From NCBI RefSeq assembly GCF_021044825.1, contig NZ_JAJNOC010000008.1, positions 62,001 through 126,000 of the forward strand: a stretch of DNA of 64,000 nt. The letters are read 5' to 3'. Below are positions 50,467 to 61,279 of this stretch, piece after piece (position 1 is the first letter of the stretch; every line of letters begins with the position of its first letter). The notes beneath the pieces are model-generated. The model made no database searches and was not told the origin of the DNA. It saw only the letters and a list, made by a program, of their open reading frames with translations. Made by a program: the position numbers and the translations under genes. The stretch is from Massilia phyllostachyos (GTDB lineage: Bacteria > Pseudomonadota > Gammaproteobacteria > Burkholderiales > Burkholderiaceae_D).

Positions 50467-52740
50467 ATGGCAGCATCCCCTCCCGCCCTCCGCCTCCTCC
50501 CCGCGCTGATCGCCGGCGCCTGCGCCCTGGCCCCCGCCGGGCCGGCCCTGGCAGACACTCCCGCCGAGACCGCCCCGACCGCCACCAGCCCCGGCACCGT
50601 GGTCGTGACCGGCCAGCGCCTCGACCAGCCCGGCAGCGTCACCGTGCTCGACGCCGACGCTATTTCCCGCCAGGGCGCCAACGACATGCAGAACATGGCG
50701 CGCTATTCGCCGCTCGTGAGCGTGCCCGGCGCGGCCAGCGGCAGCGGCAATGTGTGGGACGGCGCCGGCAACACCGGCTTCAATGTGCGCGGCGTCGAGG
50801 GCAACCGGGTGAGCCTGGACCTGGACGGCATCGAGCTGCCCGACGCCGCGCCGAAGCCGGATGCATCGACCACCAACAGCTTCGGCGTCGGCCGCGACTA
50901 CTTCGACCCCGAGACCTTCCGCAGCGTGACGATCGCCTCCGGCACCTCGGCCGCCGGCCCCGGCGCTCAGGGCCTGGGCGGCGCGGTCTCCTTCGTCACC
51001 AAGTCGGCGGACGACTACGTGAGTGCGCAGCGCCCCGGCTACGCCGAATACAAGTTCGGCATCGACCGCTCGACCGGCATGCGCATGCACGCCGTCACCG
51101 GCGCCGCCCAGCACGGCGTGCTGCGCGCACTGGCCGTGCTGGTGCACCGCGACGGTCGCGAACTGGAAAGCGCCGGCGCCGTGCGCGTGAATCCCGACGA
51201 CTGGGATTCGGACGCCCTGCTGGCCAAGCTGGCCTGGTCTCCCTGGGCCGGTCACGACTTCACCGCCACGCTCGACGGCTTCCGCGCCCGCCACGACCGC
51301 GCCTACGACAACAAGCAGGGCGCCTCCTATCCTGACGGCGCGAAGCAGGCATCAAGAACCCGCCGCGACCGCGCCAGCATCGACCACGTCTACACCGGCA
51401 ATGCTCCCTGGTTCTCGCGCCTGGAAAGCCGCCTGTACGTGCAGGATGCCGAGATCGCGGACGTGACCAATGCGCGCTACGTCACCGGCGGCCAGCAGAC
51501 CCTGCGCGACATCGCCACCAGCTACAAGACCCGCAGCGTCGGCGTGGCCAGCAACGCCGTTGCAACCATCGGCGTCCATTCGCTCGACTACGGCTTCAGT
51601 GTCGAGAACACCGAGACCAGCCGCCCCTGGCGCGAGGACCGCACGGTGGTCGCCACCGGCGCCCACCAGGTGACGGTCAAGCACCGCATGGCCGACATGG
51701 ACTCGCTCAAGCTGGCCGCCTTCGCGCGCGGCACGGTGCGGCTGTCGAACACCTTCAGCGCCATCCCCGGCCTGCGCTACACCTGGCGCGAGATGAAGCC
51801 GGACAGCACCGCCGGCTATGCGGTTTCGATCCCGAACGCGGCGCGCGAACTGGGCAAGGAGACCGACAGCTACGCCACCCCGAGCCTGACCCTCAACGCC
51901 CAGCTCACGCGCGACATGCTGGCCTACGCCCAGTACAGCCGCGGCACCCGCCTGCCGACCAGCGCCGAACGCACCGGCACCTACGATTCCTTCAGCTACA
52001 CCGGCGCCGGCAACGGCTACGCGGTGATCGGCAACCCGGACCTCGAGAAGGAAACCAGCAACGCCTTCGAGATCGGCCTGAAGGGCTATGCGGCGCGGGG
52101 CCTGAAACTGCATGCGGCCGTGTTCCAGACCCGCTACAAGAACTTCATCGAGTACGCGGCGCAGCCGGCCGACCCGGTGAATTACCCGACCATCACCTTC
52201 GGCCTGTACCGCCCCGACAACGTGGGCGACGCCCGCACCTGGGGCGGCGAAGCCTCGCTGGAAGCGGAACTGGGCGCCTGGAACGCCGCGCTGCGCGGCG
52301 CGCGCCTGACGCTTGCCAGCGGCGTCCAGAAAAGCAAGGCGCGGAACATCCTGACCGACCAGGAAGGCCCGCTGGCCTCGACCCTGCCGCGCAAGAGCAG
52401 CTTCATCGCGTCCTGGGACGACACCGCGGGCCGCGGCGGCGTCTCGTTCGCCGCCGTCTACGTGGCCGCCAAGCAGGCCAACCCGGACGTGATCTCGGGC
52501 GTGACCACCGCGCGCTTCGCCGTCCCGTCCAGCACCGTGCTCGACCTGACCGCTTACTGGAACATCAACCGCCACGCATCGCTCACCGCCGGCATCTACA
52601 ACCTGGCCGACCGCAAGTACTGGGACTACGCCTCCTCGCGCGGCCTGCCGGCGGGCACCACCGCGGCCGCCCTGGCCGACATCGAACGCCAGGCGCGCCC
52701 GGGCCGCTACGCCGCCATGAGCCTGAAGATCAGCTACTGA
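50467..52740 (+). CDS. TonB-dependent heme/hemoglobin receptor
   Basis: A 757-residue outer-membrane receptor. A signal peptide (about 1-29) precedes a plug with VVVTGQRLD, GFNVRGVEGNRVSLDLDGIELPD and LGGAVSFVTKSADDY. The barrel contains the heme-receptor region: YSRGTRLPTSAER stands where FRAP normally occurs, and NPDLEKETSNAFEIGLKG matches the NPNL box. It ends ...MSLKISY with a terminal Tyr. Fur boxes lie upstream and the HemS-family gene follows after 14 bases. TonB/ExbBD are not in the window. Confidence 0.9.
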   Translation: MAASPPALRLLPALIAGACALAPAGPALADTPAETAPTATSPGTVVVTGQRLDQPGSVTVLDADAISRQGANDMQNMARYSPLVSVPGAASGSGNVWDGAGNTGFNVRGVEGNRVSLDLDGIELPDAAPKPDASTTNSFGVGRDYFDPETFRSVTIASGTSAAGPGAQGLGGAVSFVTKSADDYVSAQRPGYAEYKFGIDRSTGMRMHAVTGAAQHGVLRALAVLVHRDGRELESAGAVRVNPDDWDSDALLAKLAWSPWAGHDFTATLDGFRARHDRAYDNKQGASYPDGAKQASRTRRDRASIDHVYTGNAPWFSRLESRLYVQDAEIADVTNARYVTGGQQTLRDIATSYKTRSVGVASNAVATIGVHSLDYGFSVENTETSRPWREDRTVVATGAHQVTVKHRMADMDSLKLAAFARGTVRLSNTFSAIPGLRYTWREMKPDSTAGYAVSIPNAARELGKETDSYATPSLTLNAQLTRDMLAYAQYSRGTRLPTSAERTGTYDSFSYTGAGNGYAVIGNPDLEKETSNAFEIGLKGYAARGLKLHAAVFQTRYKNFIEYAAQPADPVNYPTITFGLYRPDNVGDARTWGGEASLEAELGAWNAALRGARLTLASGVQKSKARNILTDQEGPLASTLPRKSSFIASWDDTAGRGGVSFAAVYVAAKQANPDVISGVTTARFAVPSSTVLDLTAYWNINRHASLTAGIYNLADRKYWDYASSRGLPAGTTAAALADIERQARPGRYAAMSLKISY

Positions 52741-52754
52741 AAAAGGAGAACAGC

Positions 52755-53900
52755 ATGACAACCACCCGTCACATCCTCGCCGCCGCGGCGATCGCCATCG
52801 CCACCATCGGCAGCGCACATGCCGCCACCCTGCTGGAACGCTATACCGCGCTGCGCGCCGAGAAGCCGCAGCTGCGCGCCCGCGACGCCGCCCGCTACCT
52901 GGGCGTATCCGAAGCCGAACTGGTCGCCGCCGGCGCCCAAGGCGCCGTGGTGCGCCTGAACGAGGCCAACCACGGCCCGCGCGAAATCATGCGCCGCGCC
53001 CTCGACCTCGGCCAGGTGATGGCCCTGACCCGCAACGACAACTGCGTCATCGAAGTCACCGGCACCGCCATGCGCCTGAAACCCCGGCAGGACACCGCGG
53101 AACTGAAGGCCGACCCCGAACGCGAGGCGCGCCAGCTGAACATCGCCGGCGGCTATCTGGGCGGCCCGATCGACCTGCGCTTCCAGTTCCCGCAATGGAA
53201 ATACGTGTTCGCCGTCACCCAGCCGGGCCGCGAGGGCGCGGTGAACCGCAGCCTGCAGTTCTTCGACGCCAACGGCGTGGCCGTGCACAAGCTGTACGTG
53301 CGCAGCGAGGCCGGGGTGCCGGTGTTCGAGAAGCTGATCGCGGACTTCCGCCATCCGCGCCAGGACGGGCAACTGGACGTCGCGCCGGCCACGCCGAAGG
53401 TGGCGGAGAAACCGGACAGCGCGATCGACGTGAAGGAGTTCCAGCAAGCGTGGCGCGACATGAGCGACGTCCACCAGTTCAACCGCATCGTGTCCGAGTT
53501 CGGCCTCACGCGCGAACAGGCAATGCGCTTAGGGCCGGACGGCGTGGTGCAGAAGCTGGACCCGACCTCCGTGCGCGGCCTGCTGCAGGGCGCGGCGAAG
53601 AACGGCGTGGCCATCATGGCCTTCGTAGGCAATGGCGGCGTGACCCAGATCTACAGCGGCAAGATCAACAAGGTGGCGGATGCCGAGGGCTGGCTCAACG
53701 TGCTGGACCCGACCTTCAACCTGCACCTGAACGACGACGCCCTGCGCAGCGGCTACCTGGTGCGCCGCGCCGGCGTGACTTCGGTGGAGTTCTACGACAC
53801 CAGCGGTGAGCTAGTCGTGACCTTCTTCGGCGTCCGTCAGCCGGGCAAGCCGCAGCCGCAGGAGTGGCTGGATCTGGCGGCTTCGCTCAAGAAGGCATGA
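52755..53900 (+). CDS. HemS/HmuS-family heme-handling protein with a signal peptide
   Basis: A 381-residue protein with two tandem HemS domains (about residues 28-205 and 220-375). LLERYTALRAEKPQLRARDAARYLGVSEAELVAAG and VAVHKLYVRS are typical. The HemS/ChuS family binds or degrades heme in the cytoplasm. Here residues 1-23 form a classical Sec signal peptide (TTTRHILAAAAIAIATIGSAHA, cleavage near Ala23), and AAAAGGAG sits before this ATG, so the start is sound. Export to the periplasm would be unusual. It is co-transcribed with the receptor. No HmuTUV ABC transporter follows. Confidence 0.88.
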   Translation: MTTTRHILAAAAIAIATIGSAHAATLLERYTALRAEKPQLRARDAARYLGVSEAELVAAGAQGAVVRLNEANHGPREIMRRALDLGQVMALTRNDNCVIEVTGTAMRLKPRQDTAELKADPEREARQLNIAGGYLGGPIDLRFQFPQWKYVFAVTQPGREGAVNRSLQFFDANGVAVHKLYVRSEAGVPVFEKLIADFRHPRQDGQLDVAPATPKVAEKPDSAIDVKEFQQAWRDMSDVHQFNRIVSEFGLTREQAMRLGPDGVVQKLDPTSVRGLLQGAAKNGVAIMAFVGNGGVTQIYSGKINKVADAEGWLNVLDPTFNLHLNDDALRSGYLVRRAGVTSVEFYDTSGELVVTFFGVRQPGKPQPQEWLDLAASLKKA

Positions 53901-53910
53901 TACGCAAATA

Positions 53911-53946
53911 GAAATCGGGTACCGGCCTGCGCCGGTACCCAATTTC
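53911..53946. terminator. Strong bidirectional hairpin terminator
   Basis: A 16-bp stem, arms 53911-53926 and 53931-53946, with one mismatch and a CTGC loop. It starts 10 bases past the HemS stop and 14 bases before the end of the convergent kinase gene. It shares the GGCCTGCGCCGG centre with 33384-33409. Confidence 0.75.
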
Positions 53947-53959
53947 GCACCGCAGCCCG

Positions 53960-54475
53960 TTACTTCAACAATTCCCCAACCCGCGCAACCCGCTCCTCCA
54001 GCCCCCCCTCCAGCAGCACATACGAAATACCACGCGCCTCGAGCGTCGCAATCAGCATCCCATGCACCTTCTGCCGCACCTCTTCCGATTCCCGCTGCAA
54101 CCCATCCGGCTCCCACGGACTATCCGGCGCCGTCACAAAGGTCCGGGCATAGTCGTGCACCCGGTCCAGCCGCGCCAGCTGCGGATCGACCCGCCCCCAG
54201 TACTGGCGGCTGTACAGCGCCGTCATCAGCGGCGTGGTGTCGCAGAACAGAAAACCGCATGCCCGCGCCGCCGCCTCCTTTTCTCGTTCCAGCTGCATGC
54301 ACGCGATCGGATACTGGTCGCTCTCGAACGGCACGCGGCCGCGCGTATCGACGAACTCGCGCAGATATTCGGGCACCCAGACGGTCCCATAGCGTAGCGC
54401 CAGCGCCTCGGCCAGCGTCGACTTGCCCGACGACTCGGCGCCGAGGATCGCGATTCTTTGCACGGGCACGTTCAT
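53960..54475 (-). CDS. NadR-type ribosylnicotinamide kinase (single domain)
   Basis: A 171-residue P-loop kinase resembling the C-terminal domain of NadR. Walker A is GAESSGKST (residues 12-20). It also has VPEYLREFVDTRG, CDTTPLMTALYS and YVLLEGGLEERVARV. It lacks the adenylyltransferase and helix-turn-helix domains of full NadR. It phosphorylates nicotinamide riboside to NMN. The ATG at 54475 overlaps the stop of pnuC by four bases, so uptake and phosphorylation are coupled, the usual trapping mechanism. Confidence 0.85.
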   Translation of the reverse strand: MNVPVQRIAILGAESSGKSTLAEALALRYGTVWVPEYLREFVDTRGRVPFESDQYPIACMQLEREKEAAARACGFLFCDTTPLMTALYSRQYWGRVDPQLARLDRVHDYARTFVTAPDSPWEPDGLQRESEEVRQKVHGMLIATLEARGISYVLLEGGLEERVARVGELLK

Positions 54476-55065
54476 GCATCCTTCCGCGCGATGTTCGACC
54501 AGGCGCGCCAGCCGGTCCAGGCCAGCAGCACGAACACCGCATACAGCACCGCGGTCAACATCAAGCCCTTGTACACGTAGAGTCCGACGTAGAGCACGTC
54601 CACCACGATCCAGACCAGCCAGTTCTCGACTTTCTTGCGGCCGAGCAGGAGCTGGCCCACCAGGCTGCCGGCGGTGAGAAAGCCGTCCGCGTGCGGCACG
54701 TCGGTGTCGGTGAAGCGGTCGAGGAAGAAGGAGAGCAGGAAGAAGCCGAGCGCCCAGCCGGCCAGCGCCCACGTCCACCCGCTGCGCTTCAGGCGCGTGA
54801 CCACGAGTTGCTGGTCGCCCGCGCCATGCAGCCACTGGTACCAGCCCCATACCGAGGCGCCGATGAACACGAATTGCAGGCCCATGTCGCCGTACAGCTT
54901 CGCTTCGAAGAACACCGCGGCGTAGGTCGCCGACGAGACGATCGAGAACAGCCAGGCCCAGTGCTTCTGGCGGATGTTCAGCGCCACGGTGGTCACCGCG
55001 AGCAGGAAGGAGATCAGTTCCAGCGGCGTGGTGAAGAAGCCCAGGAAGGCCAGCTGTTCGTTCAT
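54472..55065 (-). CDS. pnuC: Nicotinamide riboside transporter PnuC
   Basis: A 197-residue inner-membrane protein with seven hydrophobic segments. PnuC signatures are visible: LLAVTTVALNIRQKHWAWLFSIVSS, the substrate region GASVWGWYQWLHG, and VENWLVWIVVDVLYVGLYVYKGL. PnuC facilitates uptake of nicotinamide riboside, driven by the kinase downstream. The homologue PnuT takes thiamine and is linked to TPP riboswitches; the NadR-type kinase here argues for nicotinamide riboside. Confidence 0.88.
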   Translation of the reverse strand: MNEQLAFLGFFTTPLELISFLLAVTTVALNIRQKHWAWLFSIVSSATYAAVFFEAKLYGDMGLQFVFIGASVWGWYQWLHGAGDQQLVVTRLKRSGWTWALAGWALGFFLLSFFLDRFTDTDVPHADGFLTAGSLVGQLLLGRKKVENWLVWIVVDVLYVGLYVYKGLMLTAVLYAVFVLLAWTGWRAWSNIARKDA

Positions 55066-55140
55066 GGGCAGTGAAATGGATGAGGTGGTCAGGTCAACAG
55101 TGGATTATGGAAGCTGGCGGGGGAATCCGCAAGCCGCACC

Positions 55141-55177
55141 GTCCGGATCCGGACGCCCTTGCCCGCTTGCGGGCGTC
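55141..55177 (+). promoter_or_regulatory. Palindromic candidate activator site for the sigma-54 promoter
   Basis: GTCCGGATCCGGAC (55141-55154) is a perfect 14-bp dyad about 72 bp upstream of the -24 GG. GCCCGC-TT-GCGGGC (55161-55174) is a second dyad, and GACGCCC/GGGCGTC (55152-55158, 55171-55177) spans both. One of them is probably the binding site of the NtrC-type regulator encoded downstream. Confidence 0.45.
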
Positions 55178-55218
55178 TGGCCAAGCGTGAAACCGCCTCC
55201 TTCATGGGGAAGCCAGGC

Positions 55219-55234
55219 TGGCACGGTGCTTGCA
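55219..55234 (+). promoter_or_regulatory. Sigma-54 (-24/-12) promoter of the exporter operon
   Basis: TGGCACG (55219-55225), four bases, then TTGCA (55230-55234), a perfect match to the consensus TGGCACG-N4-TTGCW. The GG/GC spacing is correct. Transcription would start near 55245, just upstream of the adaptor gene at 55267. Sigma-54 promoters always need an ATP-dependent activator, and one is encoded at 59891. Confidence 0.9.
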
Positions 55235-55266
55235 ATAGAGACGGCAAGACCAATGACACCCGCACC

Positions 55267-56514
55267 ATGGACCGCGCCCTCGACCCCGCCCTCGTTCACC
55301 GCCGCCGCCGCATCCGCGTCGCCGTCGCCATCGTATCGCTCGCCCTCGCCGTGCTGGCCTGCTGGCAGCTCAACCGCCTGCTGCGTCCGAGCGTCGCGGC
55401 CAGCGACATCGTCATCTCGACCGTGCGCCGCGGCGACGTCGCCAACACCGTCAGCGCCGCCGGCGTCGTGATCCCGGTGCACGAGGAGGTCGTGGCCAGC
55501 CCGGCGGCCAGCCGCGTCGCGCGGGTGCTGGCGCGGCCCGGCCAGCAGGTCAAGGCCGGCGACGTGCTGCTGGAGCTGGACGACCGCGAGATCGTGCTGG
55601 CCGTGGACACGCTGCGCGAGCAGCTGGCGCAGCAGGAGAGCCGCGTCGCCACCTCGAAACTGGAACTCGAGCAGAAGCACAAGCAGCTTGCCAGCGCCAT
55701 CGAGCTGCTCGAACTCGATCTGCTCTCAAGCCGCGCGCTCAACGAGCGCAACCAGAAGCTGCGCCTGAACGGCCTGGTCTCGGGCGAGAACCTGCTGGCC
55801 GGCGAACTGGCCGTCAAGCGCGCCGAGATCCAGCTGCGCCAGCAGCGCGAACTGATCGCCGACAGCCGCCGCGCCACCGCCGCCAGCATCGCCGCCGCCA
55901 CCCTGCAGCAGGACATCCTCAAGAAGCAGCTCGCCCAGCAGGAGCGCAAGCTGGCCCAGGCGAAGGTCGCCGCCCCCTTCTCCGGCATGCTGACCACCCT
56001 GGTGCAGGAAGAAGGCGCGAGCGTGGCCGCCGGCCAGCTGCTGGCTCGCGTGTCGGAGCTGAACAACTACCGGGTCGAGGCCACGCTGTCGGACTTCCAC
56101 GCGCGCCTGCTGGCGCCGGGCCAGGCGGTCCGGGTCGAGCAGAACGGCGAGGTGCTGCCCGGGCGCGTGCATACCGTGCTGCCCGAGATCCAGAACGGCA
56201 CGGTCAAGCTGCTGGTCGACCTGGACAAGCCGGACAACCCGCTGCTGCGCAACAAGATGCGGGTCGACGTCAACATCGTCACCGCGCAGAAGCAGGACGT
56301 GCTGGTGCTCGACAGCGGCATGGCCTTCAACGGCAGCGGCGCGCAGGCGGCCTTCGCGGTGGTCGATGGCGTCGCGCGGCGCACCACCCTGCAGCTGGGC
56401 GGCGGCGACGGCAAGCTGGTCGAAGTCGTCCGGGGCGCCAGGCCGGGCGAGCGCTACATCGTCTCCGATACCAAGGCCTTCGCCAACCTGGACAGCATCC
56501 GCATCACAAATTAA
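55267..56514 (+). CDS. HlyD/MacA-like periplasmic adaptor of an ABC exporter
   Basis: A 415-residue membrane fusion protein. A single membrane anchor at residues about 16-36 (IRVAVAIVSLALAVLACWQL) leads to a lipoyl segment (VANTVSAAGVVIPVHEEVVAS... SRVARVLARPGQQVKAGDVLLELDD). A long coiled-coil hairpin (about 115-215) and a beta-barrel (NYRVEATLSDFHARLLAPGQAVRV) follow. It links the inner-membrane permeases to an outer-membrane channel, not encoded here. It is the first gene after the sigma-54 promoter. Confidence 0.9.
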   Translation: MDRALDPALVHRRRRIRVAVAIVSLALAVLACWQLNRLLRPSVAASDIVISTVRRGDVANTVSAAGVVIPVHEEVVASPAASRVARVLARPGQQVKAGDVLLELDDREIVLAVDTLREQLAQQESRVATSKLELEQKHKQLASAIELLELDLLSSRALNERNQKLRLNGLVSGENLLAGELAVKRAEIQLRQQRELIADSRRATAASIAAATLQQDILKKQLAQQERKLAQAKVAAPFSGMLTTLVQEEGASVAAGQLLARVSELNNYRVEATLSDFHARLLAPGQAVRVEQNGEVLPGRVHTVLPEIQNGTVKLLVDLDKPDNPLLRNKMRVDVNIVTAQKQDVLVLDSGMAFNGSGAQAAFAVVDGVARRTTLQLGGGDGKLVEVVRGARPGERYIVSDTKAFANLDSIRITN

Positions 56515-56554
56515 CGAACGACCAACCACGAACAACGAACGACGAGGGAAAGTC

Positions 56555-57217
<663 letters not shown>

Positions 57218-57235
57218 GCGCAGGAGGACACAGGC

Positions 57236-58504
57236 ATGCTCCGCAACTATCTCCTGACGGCGTGGAAGGTCTTCATGCGCCGCAAGCTGTTCACCCTGAT
57301 TAACCTGCTGTGCATCGTGCTGACGCTGGTGGTGCTGATGGTGGCGGTCTCGCTGCTCGAGACCGCGTTCCGGCCATCCGGCGTCGAAGGCAGGAGCGAG
57401 CGCTTCCTCGAGGTGCGCATGGTGCGCATGGACAGCCCGAAGCACGACCGGATCAGCACCTCGGGCCTCGGCTACAAGCTGATCGACAAGTACCTCAAGC
57501 CGATGCCCGGCATCGAGCGCGTGGCCATGGTCGGCTCGAACCAGCCGGTCTCGGTCTACCAGGGCGACGTGGTGAGCGAGCTGCAGATGCGCCGCGTCGA
57601 TGCCGACTACTGGAAGGTGCTCGACTTCCGACTGCTGGCCGGCCGCCTGCCGACGCTCGAGGACGACGCGGCGGGGCGCCACATCGCCATCCTGAACGCC
57701 TCCACCGCCGCGCGCCTGTTCCCCGGCTCCGCCCAGGTGGCGATCGGGCAGCGCTTCGACGTCGGCGGCCAGGTCTACGAGGTCGCCGGCGTGGTCGCCG
57801 ACGCCATGCACCTGAATGCCTACGCCGACATCTGGGCGCCGGTGTCGACCTTCCCCTCCTCGGACTACCGCAGCCAGTTCACCGGCCCGTTCGCGGCCCT
57901 GATCCTGGCGAAAAGCGCCGCCGACCTGCCGCGCATTCGCCAGCAGGTCCAGGCGATCTCCAAATCCGTGGTGCACGACGACCCGGCCAGCTGGGGGCAC
58001 ATCTACTTCTGGGCCGACAGCAAGCTCGATTTCACCGCCCGCCAGCTGTTCGGCGGAGGGGGCCAGCCGAGCGAGAACCAGACCGTGGCCGACTCCGGCG
58101 CCGCCAGGCTGATGGCGGGGATCGCGGCGGCGATCGTGCTGTTCATGCTGCTGCCGGCGCTGAACCTGGTCAACCTGAACACCGGCCGCATCCTCGAACG
58201 CCGCGCCGAGATCGGCGTGCGCAAGGCCTTCGGCGCGACCAGCCGCCAGCTGGCGCTCCAGTTCGTCGTCGAGAACGTGCTGCTCTGCCTGTGCGGCGGC
58301 GTGCTCGCCCTGGGCGCCACCGCGCTGGCGCTGCACTGGCTGGAAAGCGCGCGCCTGATCCCCTATCTCGAGGTCGGCCTGAATCTCGCCGTGTTCGGCT
58401 GGGGCATGCTGATCGCGACCGTCTTCGGCCTGGTCTCCGGCGTGCTGCCGGCCTGGAAGATGTCGCGCCTCGACCCTGTCCATGCCTTGAAAGGAGGCGC
58501 ATGA
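57236..58504 (+). CDS. MacB-like ABC permease subunit 1
   Basis: A 422-residue permease with a MacB/FtsX layout. One membrane helix lies near residues 15-40 (KLFTLINLLCIVLTLVVLMVAV), followed by a large periplasmic domain (about 45-285). Three helices come at the end, including MAGIAAAIVLFMLLPALNLVNLN and the coupling sequence RRAEIGVRKAFGATSRQL. It carries no ATPase domain of its own. Its stop overlaps the start region of the next permease. Confidence 0.9.
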   Translation: MLRNYLLTAWKVFMRRKLFTLINLLCIVLTLVVLMVAVSLLETAFRPSGVEGRSERFLEVRMVRMDSPKHDRISTSGLGYKLIDKYLKPMPGIERVAMVGSNQPVSVYQGDVVSELQMRRVDADYWKVLDFRLLAGRLPTLEDDAAGRHIAILNASTAARLFPGSAQVAIGQRFDVGGQVYEVAGVVADAMHLNAYADIWAPVSTFPSSDYRSQFTGPFAALILAKSAADLPRIRQQVQAISKSVVHDDPASWGHIYFWADSKLDFTARQLFGGGGQPSENQTVADSGAARLMAGIAAAIVLFMLLPALNLVNLNTGRILERRAEIGVRKAFGATSRQLALQFVVENVLLCLCGGVLALGATALALHWLESARLIPYLEVGLNLAVFGWGMLIATVFGLVSGVLPAWKMSRLDPVHALKGGA

Positions 58505-59712
58505 TGTTCCGTCATCTCTTGAAACTGACCTGGAAGCGCAAGTCCAGGAACCTGATGCTCAGCCTCGAAATCCTGATCGCCTTCGCCATCGTGTTCGGCG
58601 TCGCGGCCTTCGGGCTGCGCTACTGGCAGCTCTACAGCATGCCGCTCGGCTTCGACGGCCGCGACCTGTGGGCTGTCAGGCTGCAGGTTGGCGACGAGGA
58701 GAAGACCCGGATTCCCCACGAGGTCTACGACAGCCTGCGGCGCGGCCTGCTGGAACTGCCGGAAGTGCGGGACGTCGCCTTCATCAGCTTCGAACCCTAT
58801 GCCGGCGCGACCATCGGAACCCAATTGCAGGGCAAGACGGGTGCGGGCGAGCGCGCGCCGCTGGTGAACGCGGAGCTGCTGGAAGCGGACGACCGGACCG
58901 CCGGCGTGCTGGGCTTGAAGCTCACCGAAGGCCGCTGGTTCTCGGAACTCGACAATGGCAGCGCCCAGCGCAGCGCGGTGATCAACCGGCGCCTGGCCGA
59001 GGCCATGTTCCCGGGCCGCAGCGCGGTGGGCCAGGTGTTCATCGACGGCCCCGGCTATGCGAACACGCCGGTGCGCGTGGTGGGCGTGGTCGACGGCTAC
59101 CGCGCCAAGGGCGAGCTGGCCGCGCCGGTCAACTTCGCCTTCACCCGTTTCGAAGCCGGCAAGCACAGCTGGGATGCCCGCACCGTCCTGCTCAAGGTGG
59201 CGCCGGGCACCGAACGCGGCTTCGAGAAGCGCCTGAACGCGCGCCTGAAAGCGATCCAGAACACCTGGACCTACCAGATCACGCCGACGTCGGCGCTGCG
59301 CGCCACCGCGCTCCGTGAGCAGACGGTGCCGCTGATCGTAGTGGCCGTGATCGCCGTCTTCATGCTGGTGATGGTCGCCTTCGGCCTGTTCGGCGCGCTG
59401 TGGCAGAACACCACCCAGCGCATCCCGGAGATCGGCCTGCGCCGCGCCATCGGCGCCAGCGCGGGCCAGATCTACCGTCAGGTCGTGGCCGAACAATTCC
59501 TGCTCAGTTCCGTCGCCATCGTGCTGGGCCTGGCGCTGCTGGTGCAGCTGCCGCTGACCCGGGTGCTGGGCGAACACCTGGACTGGGTGGTCTTCGGCGA
59601 GGCGGCGCTGCTGTCGATGGCGGTGATCTATCTGCTATCCTTGCTGTGCGCCCTCTATCCGGGCTGGCGCGCCAGCCGCCTGAGCCCGACCGAAGCGCTG
59701 CATCATGAATAA
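58501..59712 (+). CDS. MacB-like ABC permease subunit 2
   Basis: A 403-residue second permease of the same type: an N-terminal helix (SLEILIAFAIVFGVAAFG), a periplasmic domain with AVINRRLAEAMFPGRSAVGQVF, then helices with TVPLIVVAVIAVFMLVMVAFGLFGAL and RIPEIGLRRAIGASAGQIYRQVV. ATG at 58501 or 58504: GGAGG is better spaced for the second. The two permeases differ enough to form a heterodimer, unlike homodimeric MacB. Confidence 0.9.
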   Translation: MMFRHLLKLTWKRKSRNLMLSLEILIAFAIVFGVAAFGLRYWQLYSMPLGFDGRDLWAVRLQVGDEEKTRIPHEVYDSLRRGLLELPEVRDVAFISFEPYAGATIGTQLQGKTGAGERAPLVNAELLEADDRTAGVLGLKLTEGRWFSELDNGSAQRSAVINRRLAEAMFPGRSAVGQVFIDGPGYANTPVRVVGVVDGYRAKGELAAPVNFAFTRFEAGKHSWDARTVLLKVAPGTERGFEKRLNARLKAIQNTWTYQITPTSALRATALREQTVPLIVVAVIAVFMLVMVAFGLFGALWQNTTQRIPEIGLRRAIGASAGQIYRQVVAEQFLLSSVAIVLGLALLVQLPLTRVLGEHLDWVVFGEAALLSMAVIYLLSLLCALYPGWRASRLSPTEALHHE

Positions 59713-59870
59713 GAACCTGTCCCAGTAGGGAGAGGGAAGTTGATGACGATGACTGGCAAGCGCGGGCAAGGCGCGAGGACGCCGCATGGCGAGCCATGCA
59801 AGGACGAGCAACGCAGCCCCCGCTTGTCAGGCGCGTCAGCAACGACCGGTTCCCTCCTGGGATAGGTTCT
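59712..59870. repeat. Dispersed inverted repeat (about 160 bp) inside the exporter operon
   Basis: The left end reads AGAACCTGTCCCAG and the right end is its near-complement, CTGGGATAGGTTCT, with GGGAA/TTCCC beyond. Inner arms CAAGCGCGGGC and GCCCCCGCTTG, and a GCATGGC-GA-GCCATGC hairpin, lie inside. It resembles intergenic repeats I recall from Burkholderiales. It separates the permease genes from the regulator gene. No long open frame is present. Confidence 0.6.
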
Positions 59871-59890
59871 AAGAACGAGAGATAGCCACA

Positions 59891-61275
<1,385 letters not shown>

Positions 61276-61279
<4 letters not shown>

